NCBI RefSeq assembly: GCF_029360705.1
Contig: NZ_JARKMX010000008.1
Span: 1,735,949 to 1,799,948 of the forward strand
Origin: Paraflavitalea pollutisoli
GTDB taxonomy: Bacteria > Bacteroidota > Bacteroidia > Chitinophagales > Chitinophagaceae
Direction of reading: 5' to 3'
Length of the DNA: 64,000 nt
This document shows positions 54,544 through 63,637 of this stretch, one piece after another. The notes beneath the pieces were generated by a model. The model did no database searches. It saw nothing but the letters and a program-made list of their open reading frames with translations, and was not told the origin of the DNA. The position numbers and the translations under genes are program-made. Each line of letters opens with the position of its first letter. The first letter of the stretch is position 1.

Positions 54544-55128
54544 TCAAAGGCTCCTCCTAATCGTGCTGCTACCACGCTCGTCGGAATTGGCATTCCGCTT
54601 CCGCTCATCGTTCATCTTTTTCATCACCAGACCAAACGCCCCAAGCGCAACACCCGTCGACGCTATGGAGTCGATGTCCGTCAGATAAGCGATCACCCCG
54701 GCAGGCACACCCACCACCACAGCTCCTAGCAGGGCCCAGCCAAGGTATTTTAGATTGCCTTTCTTAGTCGCCCGTAAGGCGCGCTCATTCACGCTCACAA
54801 AATCAATATCGCTCGTTAGGTAAAGCTTGAAATTGTCGACAAACAGATCCCAGAGCTTTTCATCTTCTACCGACATCAATTGGTAGACGGTATCGACCTC
54901 GAAGGTAGCAGTGACCATCCCTTCCTTGATCGTGACGCGGATAGCAGACTTCACCTTCAACGGATTGAAAGTACACATATTCAACGCCGCCGACCCACGC
55001 TTAATCGTCAACCCTTGTTCCTGCCTATCAACCACCTTAAAACCCGACTGCTCAAAATACTGCACGGACCTTTCCAACAGGTCATCACCAGCTGCATCAA
55101 ACAGAATATGTCTTCTAATGGTTATCAT
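54544..55128 (-). CDS. Hypothetical protein with two membrane helices
   Basis: A 194-residue protein. The first 120 residues form a soluble alpha/beta domain (SVQYFEQSGFKVVDRQEQGL). Two adjacent hydrophobic helices follow (YLGWALLGAVVVGVPAGVIA and IASTGVALGAFGLVM), then a short charged tail (KKMNDERKRNANSDERGSS). It could be a membrane-attached effector or immunity protein; no family is recognised. It lies 25 bp upstream of the DUF695-like gene. Confidence 0.6.
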   Translation of the reverse strand: MITIRRHILFDAAGDDLLERSVQYFEQSGFKVVDRQEQGLTIKRGSAALNMCTFNPLKVKSAIRVTIKEGMVTATFEVDTVYQLMSVEDEKLWDLFVDNFKLYLTSDIDFVSVNERALRATKKGNLKYLGWALLGAVVVGVPAGVIAYLTDIDSIASTGVALGAFGLVMKKMNDERKRNANSDERGSSTIRRSL

Positions 55129-55173
55129 ACTGAATTAAACAATCATCCTTAAATTATTATTATTCCACTCGCT

Positions 55174-55845
55174 TCAATGCGTAAACACCACCATCTCCAC
55201 ACCGCGCTCCGCACACGCTTGAAAACTGTCCCTGATATCGCCCAACATGTCCCGCAATTCGTCAGGGTCATCATACGCTTCAATAGCCGCCAAATCATCC
55301 AGATCAATTTTCTCCATCACCGCATTCACCTCATCGATGGCCTGTCGGGAATACAACTTGATCGCAGGAAAATCTGTAATTCTCGGCAGATCAAATACCT
55401 CCTCCCCTTCAAAGATACCCTGCAGATCGAACGACAAGCCTTCTTGCCGCAAGATAGCAGCAGCCGCCTTAAAAGTACTCCCCCCATAAAAACCATCGCA
55501 ATGCGGAAGCAGGTGTTCGCCCAACAGATCACAAACCACCAGCAACACATAGCCATAACCATGGGCGATCTTTTCGTTCAGTCCGGTAACCGGCTTGCCC
55601 TTCACCAGTCCCCAAAAGCGGTCTTTGGCAGACTTCCGTTCCGCAGGAGGAATATACCCGAACACGATATCTTCCAGCGCCTGGTCAAAATCGAACTGGT
55701 ATTCTTTCGGCAAATCATCCATTTCGGCATAATGCCCATACAGATTCGTATTCTTAATCTTTTCTAATAGTTCCCGATCTTTTGATCCGAATATGCTCCT
55801 GACAGCATCGACACGCACAGCAAATGGAATCGCAGTTATACCCAT
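55174..55845 (-). CDS. DUF7691-like hypothetical protein
   Basis: A 223-residue cytoplasmic protein. The start MGITAIPFAVRVDAVRSIFG and the later segments HGYGYVLLVVCDLLGEHLLP and GFYGGSTF recall the uncharacterised DUF7691 proteins (a family found with other orphan and immunity-like genes); I am moderately sure of the name. Two acidic helices close the protein. First gene of the leftward accessory run, divergent from the UvrA-like gene. Confidence 0.6.
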   Translation of the reverse strand: MGITAIPFAVRVDAVRSIFGSKDRELLEKIKNTNLYGHYAEMDDLPKEYQFDFDQALEDIVFGYIPPAERKSAKDRFWGLVKGKPVTGLNEKIAHGYGYVLLVVCDLLGEHLLPHCDGFYGGSTFKAAAAILRQEGLSFDLQGIFEGEEVFDLPRITDFPAIKLYSRQAIDEVNAVMEKIDLDDLAAIEAYDDPDELRDMLGDIRDSFQACAERGVEMVVFTH

Positions 55846-55988
55846 ACATTATTTAATAGTTGATCGCTCCTTTCACAATCCCCCTCCACCGCACCAATAT
55901 ACGCAATACTTCCACTTACACAAGTCGCAATCACCCCCTGCCGCAAATCATAATTTTCCCGACCTTGCCCCCTCATTAAATCCTTGCC

Positions 55989-58271
55989 ATGAAACAGGAA
56001 TTTATCGAGATCCGCGGAGCCCGTGAAAACAACCTGAAAGACGTCAGCCTCCGCATTCCCAAACGCGCCATCACCATCTTCACCGGTGTATCAGGGTCCG
56101 GCAAATCCTCCATCGTATTCGATACCATCGCTACCGAAGCACAACGGCAGCTCTACGAAAACTTCAGCATGTTCGTCCGCAATTTCCTGCCGCGTTACGC
56201 CCCGCCGCATGCCGACGTCATCGAAAACCTCAGCATGCCCATCGTCGTCGACCAGAAACGCCTCGGCGGCGGCTCCACCTCTACCATGGGCACCATCACC
56301 GATATCGCGCCGGTACTGCGGTTGTTGTACTCCCGGGCCGGACAACCTTTCGTCGGCTATTCCAATGCCTTTTCCTTCAACGATCCCCAGGGCATGTGCC
56401 CCGAATGCAGTGGCCTCGGCAAAAAAATGGGACTGATGGCCGATACCTTCTTCGACCTCGACAAATCCCTCAACGAAGGCGCCATCCAGGTGCCCGGCTT
56501 CGTAGCCTGGGAAGCGGAAATGTACAAAAGCTCCGGCTTCTTCGACAACGACAAAAAATTGCGCGACTACACCCAGGAAGAAATGGACAAACTACTCCAC
56601 GCGCAACCAGAAAAGATCAAAATGGCCTTCGGAGGCGGTATCATCAACGTAACCTACCAGGGCATCATCGAAAAGTTTACCAAAGCCTATATCAAACGCG
56701 ACCTCAAAACCCTGTCTGAACGTACGCAGAAAAAAGTAGCGCCCTATATCGGACTCACCCCCTGCCCGCTCTGTCACGGCGCCCGTCTCAGTCAGGCCGC
56801 CCTCGCCTGCAGGATCAACGGCAAAAACATCGCCGACTGCAGCTCGATGGAAGTAGCCGACCTCATCGCTTTCCTCGATACCGTCGATGATCCCGTTGCC
56901 GGCCCCATGCTCAAAACACTCAAAGAGCGATTACAGCACCTCGTCGACATCGGGCTCGACTACCTCAGTCTCGACCGCGAAACCAGCACCCTCTCCGGCG
57001 GAGAATCCCAACGCATCAAAATGGTCAAGCACCTCAGCAGCAGCCTCGTCGATGTTATGTACATCTTCGACGAGCCCAGCGTAGGCCTTCACCCGCGCGA
57101 TGTACACCGGCTCAATGAACTTCTCAAAAAACTGCGCGACAAAGGCAACACCGTCATCGTTGTAGAACACGATCCCGACGTGATCAAAGAAGCGGACCAT
57201 ATCGTCGACGTAGGACCGCATGCCGGCGCCCGCGGCGGACAGATCATGTTTGAAGGCAGCTTCGCCGGACTGCTGCAATCCGGCACCCTCACCGGCCGGC
57301 ACATGCAACAGCAAGGAACCGTCAAGGCCTCCTTCCGCAAAGCCACCGGCGCATTGCCCGTAAAAAACGCCAAAGCCAACAACCTGCGCAACGTCAGTGT
57401 CGGCATTCCCACCGGCGTGCTCACCGTGGTTACCGGCGTGGCAGGCTCCGGCAAAAGCTCCCTCATACACCATGTGTTCCTTAAGCAGCACCCCGACGCC
57501 ATCGTCATCGACCAATCGGCCGTAGGCACCTCCACCCGCTCTAACCCCGCCACCTACACCGGCATTATGGACGACCTGCGCAAAGCCTTTGCCACCGCCA
57601 ACAACGTCAGCGCTTCCCTTTTCAGCTTCAACTCCAAAGGAGCCTGCGAAAACTGCCAGGGTGCTGGCGTCACCTACACCGACCTAGCCTTCCTCGACGC
57701 CATCAAGATCCCCTGCGAAATATGCCAGGGAAAGAGATTCAAAGAGGAAGTACTAGCCTATAAACTCAACGGCCTGTCGATCGCCGACGTGCTCGACCTC
57801 TCCGTACAACAGGCACTCGACACCCTGCCACAAAAGGAAATACAGAAAAAACTGCAGGCCATGGCTGATGTAGGACTCAATTACCTCACCCTAGGACAGC
57901 CACTCAGCACCCTCTCCGGCGGAGAATGCCAGCGCATCAAACTCGCCAGTGAATTGCATAAAAAAGGAAGTGTATACGTGCTGGATGAGCCTACGACAGG
58001 ACTGCACATGTCCGACATCGATCACCTGCTCACCATCATCAACCGGCTTGTTGATGCAGGCAATACCATGATCATCATCGAACACAATACCAGCATCATC
58101 AAAAATGCCGACTGGATCATCGACATGGGCCCCGAAGGTGGCCACAAAGGAGGGAAAGTACTATTTGAAGGCACACCGGCCGATCTGCTCCACAACAAGG
58201 AGTCGCTCACCGCCCCCTATCTGTCAGACACGACAAACCAGGGAATCGCCAGCTTACCAGGCCTGAAATAA
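55989..58271 (+). CDS. Short UvrA-like excinuclease ABC subunit paralogue
   Basis: Tandem ABC ATPase of 760 residues, about 180 shorter than canonical UvrA. Two Walker A motifs (GVSGSGKSS at 33-41 and GVAGSGKSS near 482), two signatures (LSGGESQRIKM near 334 and LSGGECQRIKLA near 638), and the Cys pairs CPEC (137-140), CPLC (259-262), CENC and CEIC are present. The part missing is the segment that contacts UvrB in UvrA. Short UvrA proteins of this size include UvrA2 and the drug-resistance protein DrrC, so a role in protection against a DNA-binding compound is possible. Its last 55 bp overlap the convergent gene at 58217. Confidence 0.9.
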   Translation: MKQEFIEIRGARENNLKDVSLRIPKRAITIFTGVSGSGKSSIVFDTIATEAQRQLYENFSMFVRNFLPRYAPPHADVIENLSMPIVVDQKRLGGGSTSTMGTITDIAPVLRLLYSRAGQPFVGYSNAFSFNDPQGMCPECSGLGKKMGLMADTFFDLDKSLNEGAIQVPGFVAWEAEMYKSSGFFDNDKKLRDYTQEEMDKLLHAQPEKIKMAFGGGIINVTYQGIIEKFTKAYIKRDLKTLSERTQKKVAPYIGLTPCPLCHGARLSQAALACRINGKNIADCSSMEVADLIAFLDTVDDPVAGPMLKTLKERLQHLVDIGLDYLSLDRETSTLSGGESQRIKMVKHLSSSLVDVMYIFDEPSVGLHPRDVHRLNELLKKLRDKGNTVIVVEHDPDVIKEADHIVDVGPHAGARGGQIMFEGSFAGLLQSGTLTGRHMQQQGTVKASFRKATGALPVKNAKANNLRNVSVGIPTGVLTVVTGVAGSGKSSLIHHVFLKQHPDAIVIDQSAVGTSTRSNPATYTGIMDDLRKAFATANNVSASLFSFNSKGACENCQGAGVTYTDLAFLDAIKIPCEICQGKRFKEEVLAYKLNGLSIADVLDLSVQQALDTLPQKEIQKKLQAMADVGLNYLTLGQPLSTLSGGECQRIKLASELHKKGSVYVLDEPTTGLHMSDIDHLLTIINRLVDAGNTMIIIEHNTSIIKNADWIIDMGPEGGHKGGKVLFEGTPADLLHNKESLTAPYLSDTTNQGIASLPGLK

Positions 58272-59392
58272 ATGTGCACGGTATCGCCTTCTTCTACCCG
58301 CTGATACAGATCCCGGCCTACGGATGATTCTTCATCGGTATTCTGCGGTCCCCAGGCAGATAAATGGAGGTAATACGACGTGCTTCTCTTGCTGGAACTC
58401 TTGCGCTTGGCCAACACTTCCGCAGTAAAATGCTGCGGACTGGCGGGATCATAATAACAGTTGATATGTACCACAACGCCATAGCTGTAACCCAACAGGA
58501 ACAAGCCTACCACCACGGCCGACCAGTAATCGGATGCCCGCTTGAAAAAGAACGCTCCCTGCTTAAACAATAACAACACCAGAAAAACCGCCGCCACGAT
58601 ACCAGCCGGCTTCCACAAATGGCTATGATCAAAAATATCGTAGTCCAATAGAGCACGCAAAACCAGCGCAACAGCAGGCAATATGAAAGTGAGTCCCAGG
58701 GAAGGATAACCGCTGCTCTTCCTGTCGTCGATCCAGATAAAACCGCGGTATAGCCTCAATACCGCCAGGCCAACGACCGGCAAGGCGATTGCGAGCACAA
58801 CACTCAAGGAGTAAGGCGCAGGGAAAAACATCACCCACAAAGCGACCGCCGCCGATACCAGGTTTAATGTTGTACAGACCTTACGAGCCTTCAACAGTTT
58901 CGCTGCCCGCTCTTCCTTCGTCACCCCCAATCGTTCATCCTCCAGCATCACCTGCTCTTGTTCCTGCACCGCCACCGCATCGAGGTCCGCATACCGTTCC
59001 GACAGCCACGACTGGATCTCGTGGTAGCCGCCAAGGTATTCGCTTACCCTTAGTTGCTTTTTACCAGGCACGGACGGCTCCACGGCAATGTATTTATCTT
59101 TTACACGGTACCCCTTGATCTCCTCCAACCTTAACTCCCGCGTGGAGAAGATGCCGACGGACGTCAACCGGTCTGCCTGGATAATAAACCTTCGCTTGTA
59201 GGCGTCCCACATACCACCCACCATCACTGCGATCATCACCAGCGATAGCGGCACCAAGAACCAGCCCAGTTTAGCCTGGGCACCACTGTCCTGAAAGGGT
59301 ATCACCAATAACCAGCCAAATAAAGCGATCATCACCGTTGCGGCAACATACATAAAAATGGTCCAGCCTTTAGACAGTTTGTATTCTTTCAT
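58217..59392 (-). CDS. PH-domain/DUF3592-like membrane protein
   Basis: A 391-residue polytopic membrane protein. Two helices (about 12-34 and 41-62) precede a short PH-like domain (RRFIIQADRLTSVGIFSTREL, about 66-130), then a charged helix (about 140-170), five more helices (to about 312), and an extracytoplasmic beta domain at the C-terminus (HFTAEVLAKRKSSS, then DTVHIYFRPGK) of the DUF3592 kind. It starts two bases after the stop of the HEAT-repeat gene and is clearly coupled to it. Its 3' end runs 55 bp into the UvrA-like gene on the other strand. Confidence 0.8.
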   Translation of the reverse strand: MKEYKLSKGWTIFMYVAATVMIALFGWLLVIPFQDSGAQAKLGWFLVPLSLVMIAVMVGGMWDAYKRRFIIQADRLTSVGIFSTRELRLEEIKGYRVKDKYIAVEPSVPGKKQLRVSEYLGGYHEIQSWLSERYADLDAVAVQEQEQVMLEDERLGVTKEERAAKLLKARKVCTTLNLVSAAVALWVMFFPAPYSLSVVLAIALPVVGLAVLRLYRGFIWIDDRKSSGYPSLGLTFILPAVALVLRALLDYDIFDHSHLWKPAGIVAAVFLVLLLFKQGAFFFKRASDYWSAVVVGLFLLGYSYGVVVHINCYYDPASPQHFTAEVLAKRKSSSKRSTSYYLHLSAWGPQNTDEESSVGRDLYQRVEEGDTVHIYFRPGKLAIPWFVVSDR

Positions 59393-59394
59393 CG

Positions 59395-60795
59395 TTACAC
59401 CAACTTGATCTTGTATTTTTTAAATAGTTTTCTATAGGCCCCCGACCAGTTGCCGGTATCCCACTGGGGTTGTTCCCGCTGTATTATGCCCATTGCTTGC
59501 TGCCGTTCCGCCTTGTTGCCGAGCAACAATACGGTCTCCGCTAAATGAAAAAGCTGATAAGGATAAGTACCCTCTTCCATTTTCTCCAGGGCGGCACTGG
59601 TGATACCAGGCAACTTGAAAGTACGGGCAATCTCCAATGCAGGAATAAGAGCATCCTCCTCTTCACCAAGGATGAGCTGCCTGCAAACCGCCGGGGTAGT
59701 ATCCGGTAAATGCCGGTAAATATGACCGAGCATCCTGGGTAGTATCTCCTCACTTGTCCCGTAGTCTGAGTCGTACTCCATGAAATGCAATTCCCGCCCG
59801 CTGGAAAGCACCTCCGCAAAGGCCCGGGCGGCCCTGTCAGGAATAGCTTTGATCAATTGGTTGGTGGCCACATGATCGATCAATGCGTGCTTACGCCATA
59901 TAGACAGGTGAATATCCTGGTAGAAAGGACAGTCATGAAGGGTAATAGCCTCTCCCAGGAATCCGGCTTCCTCGATAGACAATGTGGGCAATGCTTGGGC
60001 AAGCTCGGCTGCAGCTGCCTTCGATTGAAAGGCAGCGATGGCGCTGAAATAGTCCGTGGTCAGCTCTTTACCACGGTACAACAGCAGAAAGTCCCAGAAA
60101 GCAGGATCCGGAAACCGCACGATGGCCGCAAAGGCTTCCTTACCCAATCCTTTGATCGCGTCAATATCTTCTTTGTTGCGGTATACGCCAAGCGCCCAAA
60201 TAGCTTCAGGAACCTTCCGCTCCAGCGCCCAATAACGCACACGCGTATAGTACCTGGGGTCCCCGGCCTGGTTCTCCAACGCCCTCGACAGCAACAGATC
60301 ATCCCGATCACTATACAAAACAGTACTGTCGAATACAGCAAGCTGTTGATGGAAATACAAACTATCCGACAATTTTATCCTCCGGCGAAATTGATGGTAG
60401 CCGACTCTGTTGTAAAGCTCTGTAGCCAGCTCGAAATCAGCCACAATGCATCCATGCATGCCGCGAACCTTTTCGCCCGATTGAAGAAAACGGCTGAAAA
60501 TAGGGGCCATGCCAGCATACTTCCGGTCAGCCAGGGCCCAGCTCGCATAGCCTTTCACCACCCCATTGGAGTGATCAAGCAGCGATACAAGCTCTTGCAG
60601 ACTGGCGATGCTGCGCAGTTTTTCAAAACACTGGTACTGACCGGAGGAAATACCAGCCACGCCTACGGCATCTCCATGTAACTCATTAAAGGCGGCAATC
60701 TTTTTCACCAGTTCAGTGACAGACGCCCGTTTTACCTGGCCTGAACCAGGAATGGCAACAAGCACCAAACAAAAGATCAACAAGTATTTCATCAA
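59395..60795 (-). CDS. Exported HEAT-repeat-like protein
   Basis: A 466-residue protein with an N-terminal signal peptide (MMKYLLIFCLVLVAIPGSGQ), so it is exported. The remainder is all-helical: repeats of about 35-40 residues with patterns such as LDHSNGVVKGYASWALADR and AEKTVLLLG-type pairs (HLAETVLLLGNKAERQQAMG), as in HEAT/ARM solenoids that mediate protein contacts. No enzymatic motif is visible. It is the promoter-proximal gene of a pair with the PH/DUF3592-like membrane protein; perhaps the two form a complex. Confidence 0.75.
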   Translation of the reverse strand: MMKYLLIFCLVLVAIPGSGQVKRASVTELVKKIAAFNELHGDAVGVAGISSGQYQCFEKLRSIASLQELVSLLDHSNGVVKGYASWALADRKYAGMAPIFSRFLQSGEKVRGMHGCIVADFELATELYNRVGYHQFRRRIKLSDSLYFHQQLAVFDSTVLYSDRDDLLLSRALENQAGDPRYYTRVRYWALERKVPEAIWALGVYRNKEDIDAIKGLGKEAFAAIVRFPDPAFWDFLLLYRGKELTTDYFSAIAAFQSKAAAAELAQALPTLSIEEAGFLGEAITLHDCPFYQDIHLSIWRKHALIDHVATNQLIKAIPDRAARAFAEVLSSGRELHFMEYDSDYGTSEEILPRMLGHIYRHLPDTTPAVCRQLILGEEEDALIPALEIARTFKLPGITSAALEKMEEGTYPYQLFHLAETVLLLGNKAERQQAMGIIQREQPQWDTGNWSGAYRKLFKKYKIKLV

Positions 60796-60971
60796 TCGGG
60801 GGTTATAGTATCAATCAGCCCATCTTACCGGGCCCCGTAAAGCACCTCAGCGTCACCGTAGCCATTCGGGCTGATGAAGATAATAAAAGGGAATTGTTTC
60901 TCCCTGCCCTGGTTAACGACCAATATTGGCCGCAGGCACCAGGGATCTTAATAATATAATTTGCAACACTA

Positions 60972-61001
60972 TTGCATTAGTTCCCAATTCCCCTATCTTT
61001 G
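60972..61001 (+). promoter_or_regulatory. Consensus promoter directly abutting a start codon
   Basis: TTG at 60972-60974, a 19-base spacer and a perfect TAnnTTTG box (TATCTTTG, 60994-61001). The ATG of the next gene is at 61007, only six bases further, so the transcript may begin at or near the start codon. Confidence 0.65.
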
Positions 61002-61006
61002 CCACC

Positions 61007-61339
61007 ATGTATCGTAGGCGGTATATACAAACCAGGCAACTGATCGCGTTACTGCTGCTCGCAGTCATGATGATCGTGCACGTCACCAAAAGCCTGCATA
61101 CCCACGCCCCGGCCGGCCACGCCAGCAACTGCCACCAGGAGCAGGTCATCGCCCAGGCGGCCAGCCATCACCACTGTTCCATCTGCGAATTTCAGTTGTC
61201 CAAGGATACCACCTTTACCGGCGACATCACCTTCCGCATCGCCCCGGTACACGCAGCACCCACCTTTACCGCGCTGCTCACCGCCATCAACCCACACCGC
61301 TTAGTCACCACCGAAGGAAGAGGTCCGCCCCAGGCGTAA
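61007..61339 (+). CDS. Small exported Cys/His-rich protein before a siderophore receptor
   Basis: A 110-residue protein starting at 61007 (MYRRRYIQTRQ) with a hydrophobic helix (LIALLLLAVMMIVHV), then a His/Cys stretch: KSLHTHAPAGH, NCHQEQ, SHHHCSICEF. The layout is like the protein at 41608, with a membrane-targeting helix and a likely metal-binding segment. It precedes a TonB receptor by 156 bp. Metal sensing or chaperoning is an inference. Confidence 0.75.
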   Translation: MYRRRYIQTRQLIALLLLAVMMIVHVTKSLHTHAPAGHASNCHQEQVIAQAASHHHCSICEFQLSKDTTFTGDITFRIAPVHAAPTFTALLTAINPHRLVTTEGRGPPQA

Positions 61340-61495
61340 ACCGACCTGTTTTTCACCTGCACCTACACGCAGCAGGTAAATTATGGCTATGCCGTCACGG
61401 CATCGGTCAACCATTCACGCATTGTAAACCATGACGCCCTCCCCACCGGGACCGGCCAACCATTCCATTTACCCAACACCAAAAATCAGCAAGCA

Positions 61496-63631
61496 GTGAA
61501 ATTGTATTGCACCCTACTGGGCGCCTGCCTCGCTATGGCAGGAACCGCCCAGCAAAAGCTCGACAACAAAGATTCTGTACGGACCCTGAAAGCAGTGGTC
61601 GTGTCATCCACCAAACTACCGTCCAACACCAGTTCCCTCACCCGCACCAACACACCGCTGCGCGATATTCCGCAACAGGTGCAGGTAATCGACCGCAGCG
61701 TACTGAACGACCAGCAGCTATTGCAGCTCAACGATGCCTTCCGTTTCGCTGCCGGCATCACGGCCACCGACTTTTACGGGGGCTTTAGCTCCCGCGGCTA
61801 CACCACCGGCATCGGCAGCATCACCACCAATGGCATCAAAGGCTCCCCCTATCCTGAAGGACAACTGCCCCTGCTCGGCAACATTGAAAGCGTGGAAGTG
61901 TTGCACGGTCCTACCGCTATCATGAATGGTCCCGGCGCCATGGGTGGCAACGTCAACATGGTCACCAAACAACCGAAGAAATTCACCACCCTCAATGGGT
62001 CCATATCCGCTGGTAGCTTCGACCTCTACCGTGCCCAGGCCGATATCACCGGTAGCCTCAACAAAAAGAAGAACCTCTACTTCCTCGCCGGCGCCGGCTA
62101 CCAAAACGGCGGCAGCTTTACCCAGGCCTTCGACCGCCGCAGCCTGCAGTTGTATGGCGCCCTGAAATGGGAGATCGGCACCCGCACCACCTGGCAGGTC
62201 AATGCGAATTACGTCAATGACGACGCCAGCAACAACTACCAGCCACGCGTACCCATCTACAACAGCCGCAGCAAAGACAGCATCTTCCTCGTACCCTACG
62301 ATTTCAACCCGGGTACCGATAGCCGCTACAAAGGCAACAACCTGCAACTGCAGTCCATCATCGAGCACAGCTTCTCCGATCGCTGGAAGCTCAGTCTGCT
62401 CACCGCCTACAACGAAGCACGTGCCCAAAGAGCTCAGTACTTCGCGGCCGGGTTCGTGCGCGCCACCGACAATACCGTCATGCGTTCCTACTCCTGGCAA
62501 AACATCTACTCCCCGCAAACCACCGTCAACGGGTACCTCACCGGACAGCTGCGCAACGGAAAACTTCAACACCAGTTCATCACCGGTGCCGATGCTGCGC
62601 TGTCGGTCAACAATTACCCACGGGGCATTCTCCAATATGCCGCCACCCGCATCCCCGTCTTCACCCCCGTCAAAGACGAACCCTACGATACCACGGGCAT
62701 GGCTCGCTATACCGATTCCAAATGGGAGAAGTTTAACTATAACGTGATCGGTCTGTATATACAGGACCAGGTAACCCTCCTGGCTAACCTCAAGTTCCTG
62801 GCCGGACTCCGTTACAACAACTACTTCCGCCGCTACAAAGCCGTCGACCACGACGACAACATCATGTACGACGAAAAGCCCGAACGCACCGAGAACTTTT
62901 CACCCCGGCTCGGACTCGTTTACCAACCCACGAAAACTATATCCGTCTACCTCGATTACAATGAAGGCTTTGAACCCCATTACGGCAACTTCAGCGAGAA
63001 CGGCGGTCCCTTCGATCCCCTCACCTCTCGTCAATACGAGATTGGTGCCAAAGGCGAATTCTTCCAGGGACAGTTCCAGCCATTTATGTCGATCTACCAA
63101 AGCACGCGGAAGAATGTATTGCAGTCCGCCCCCCGCGATGGATTTCCGCAATGGCAGGAAGCTATTGGTGCAGTGAGAAGCCGTGGCGTGGAGATGGGTG
63201 CCAGAGGCGTATTGTTCAACAGCCTGCTGCTGATCGTCAACTACAATTACAACAAGACCAAGACCACCGAAAGCAAGAATCCCGCCGACATCGGACAGCT
63301 GTTTGCCAACAACCCGCAAAACTCCGCCAATGGATGGGCTCGCTACACCCTCACCAAAGGCACACTCAAAGGACTGTTTCTCGGAGGGGGCTTTCAATAT
63401 GTCGATAGCCGTTATTTCAGCGCGAAGAAACCAGCCACGGTGTATGTATTGGAAATGCCAGCCTATACCACCATCGATGCCCTGATCGGCTATCGCTACA
63501 AACAATACAGCTTACAGGTCAACGGCAACAACCTGGCCGACAAACGCTACGCCCTCAGCGGTGTCAGCAATTCTTATACGCCCGGCATGCCCCGCAACTG
63601 GCTCGTTACCCTCAGTTACGCACTTAAATAA
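61496..63631 (+). CDS. TonB-dependent siderophore receptor
   Basis: Outer-membrane receptor of 711 residues that begins with a GTG codon at 61496 and carries a signal peptide (ending AGTAQQ). It lacks the CarboxypepD_reg-like domain. The N-terminal SLK-AVVVSSTK region contains the TonB box. The plug reads IPQQVQVIDRSVL, FRFAAGITATDFYGGFSSRGY, IESVEVLHGPTAIMNGPGAMGG; the barrel includes the FEPHYGNFSENGGPFDPLTS and QYEIGAKGEF segments and ends NWLVTLSYALK. These match TonB-dependent siderophore receptors (FhuA/FcuA-like). Followed by an ABC permease gene six bp later, so probably part of a metal uptake operon. Confidence 0.94.
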   Translation: MKLYCTLLGACLAMAGTAQQKLDNKDSVRTLKAVVVSSTKLPSNTSSLTRTNTPLRDIPQQVQVIDRSVLNDQQLLQLNDAFRFAAGITATDFYGGFSSRGYTTGIGSITTNGIKGSPYPEGQLPLLGNIESVEVLHGPTAIMNGPGAMGGNVNMVTKQPKKFTTLNGSISAGSFDLYRAQADITGSLNKKKNLYFLAGAGYQNGGSFTQAFDRRSLQLYGALKWEIGTRTTWQVNANYVNDDASNNYQPRVPIYNSRSKDSIFLVPYDFNPGTDSRYKGNNLQLQSIIEHSFSDRWKLSLLTAYNEARAQRAQYFAAGFVRATDNTVMRSYSWQNIYSPQTTVNGYLTGQLRNGKLQHQFITGADAALSVNNYPRGILQYAATRIPVFTPVKDEPYDTTGMARYTDSKWEKFNYNVIGLYIQDQVTLLANLKFLAGLRYNNYFRRYKAVDHDDNIMYDEKPERTENFSPRLGLVYQPTKTISVYLDYNEGFEPHYGNFSENGGPFDPLTSRQYEIGAKGEFFQGQFQPFMSIYQSTRKNVLQSAPRDGFPQWQEAIGAVRSRGVEMGARGVLFNSLLLIVNYNYNKTKTTESKNPADIGQLFANNPQNSANGWARYTLTKGTLKGLFLGGGFQYVDSRYFSAKKPATVYVLEMPAYTTIDALIGYRYKQYSLQVNGNNLADKRYALSGVSNSYTPGMPRNWLVTLSYALK

Positions 63632-63637
63632 ACCACC

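Noticed and set aside
61718-62851. 377-codon minus-strand frame with many GxxxG-like repeats inside the siderophore receptor gene
   Set aside because: Antisense shadow of a well-supported TonB receptor; composition is an artefact of complementary codons.
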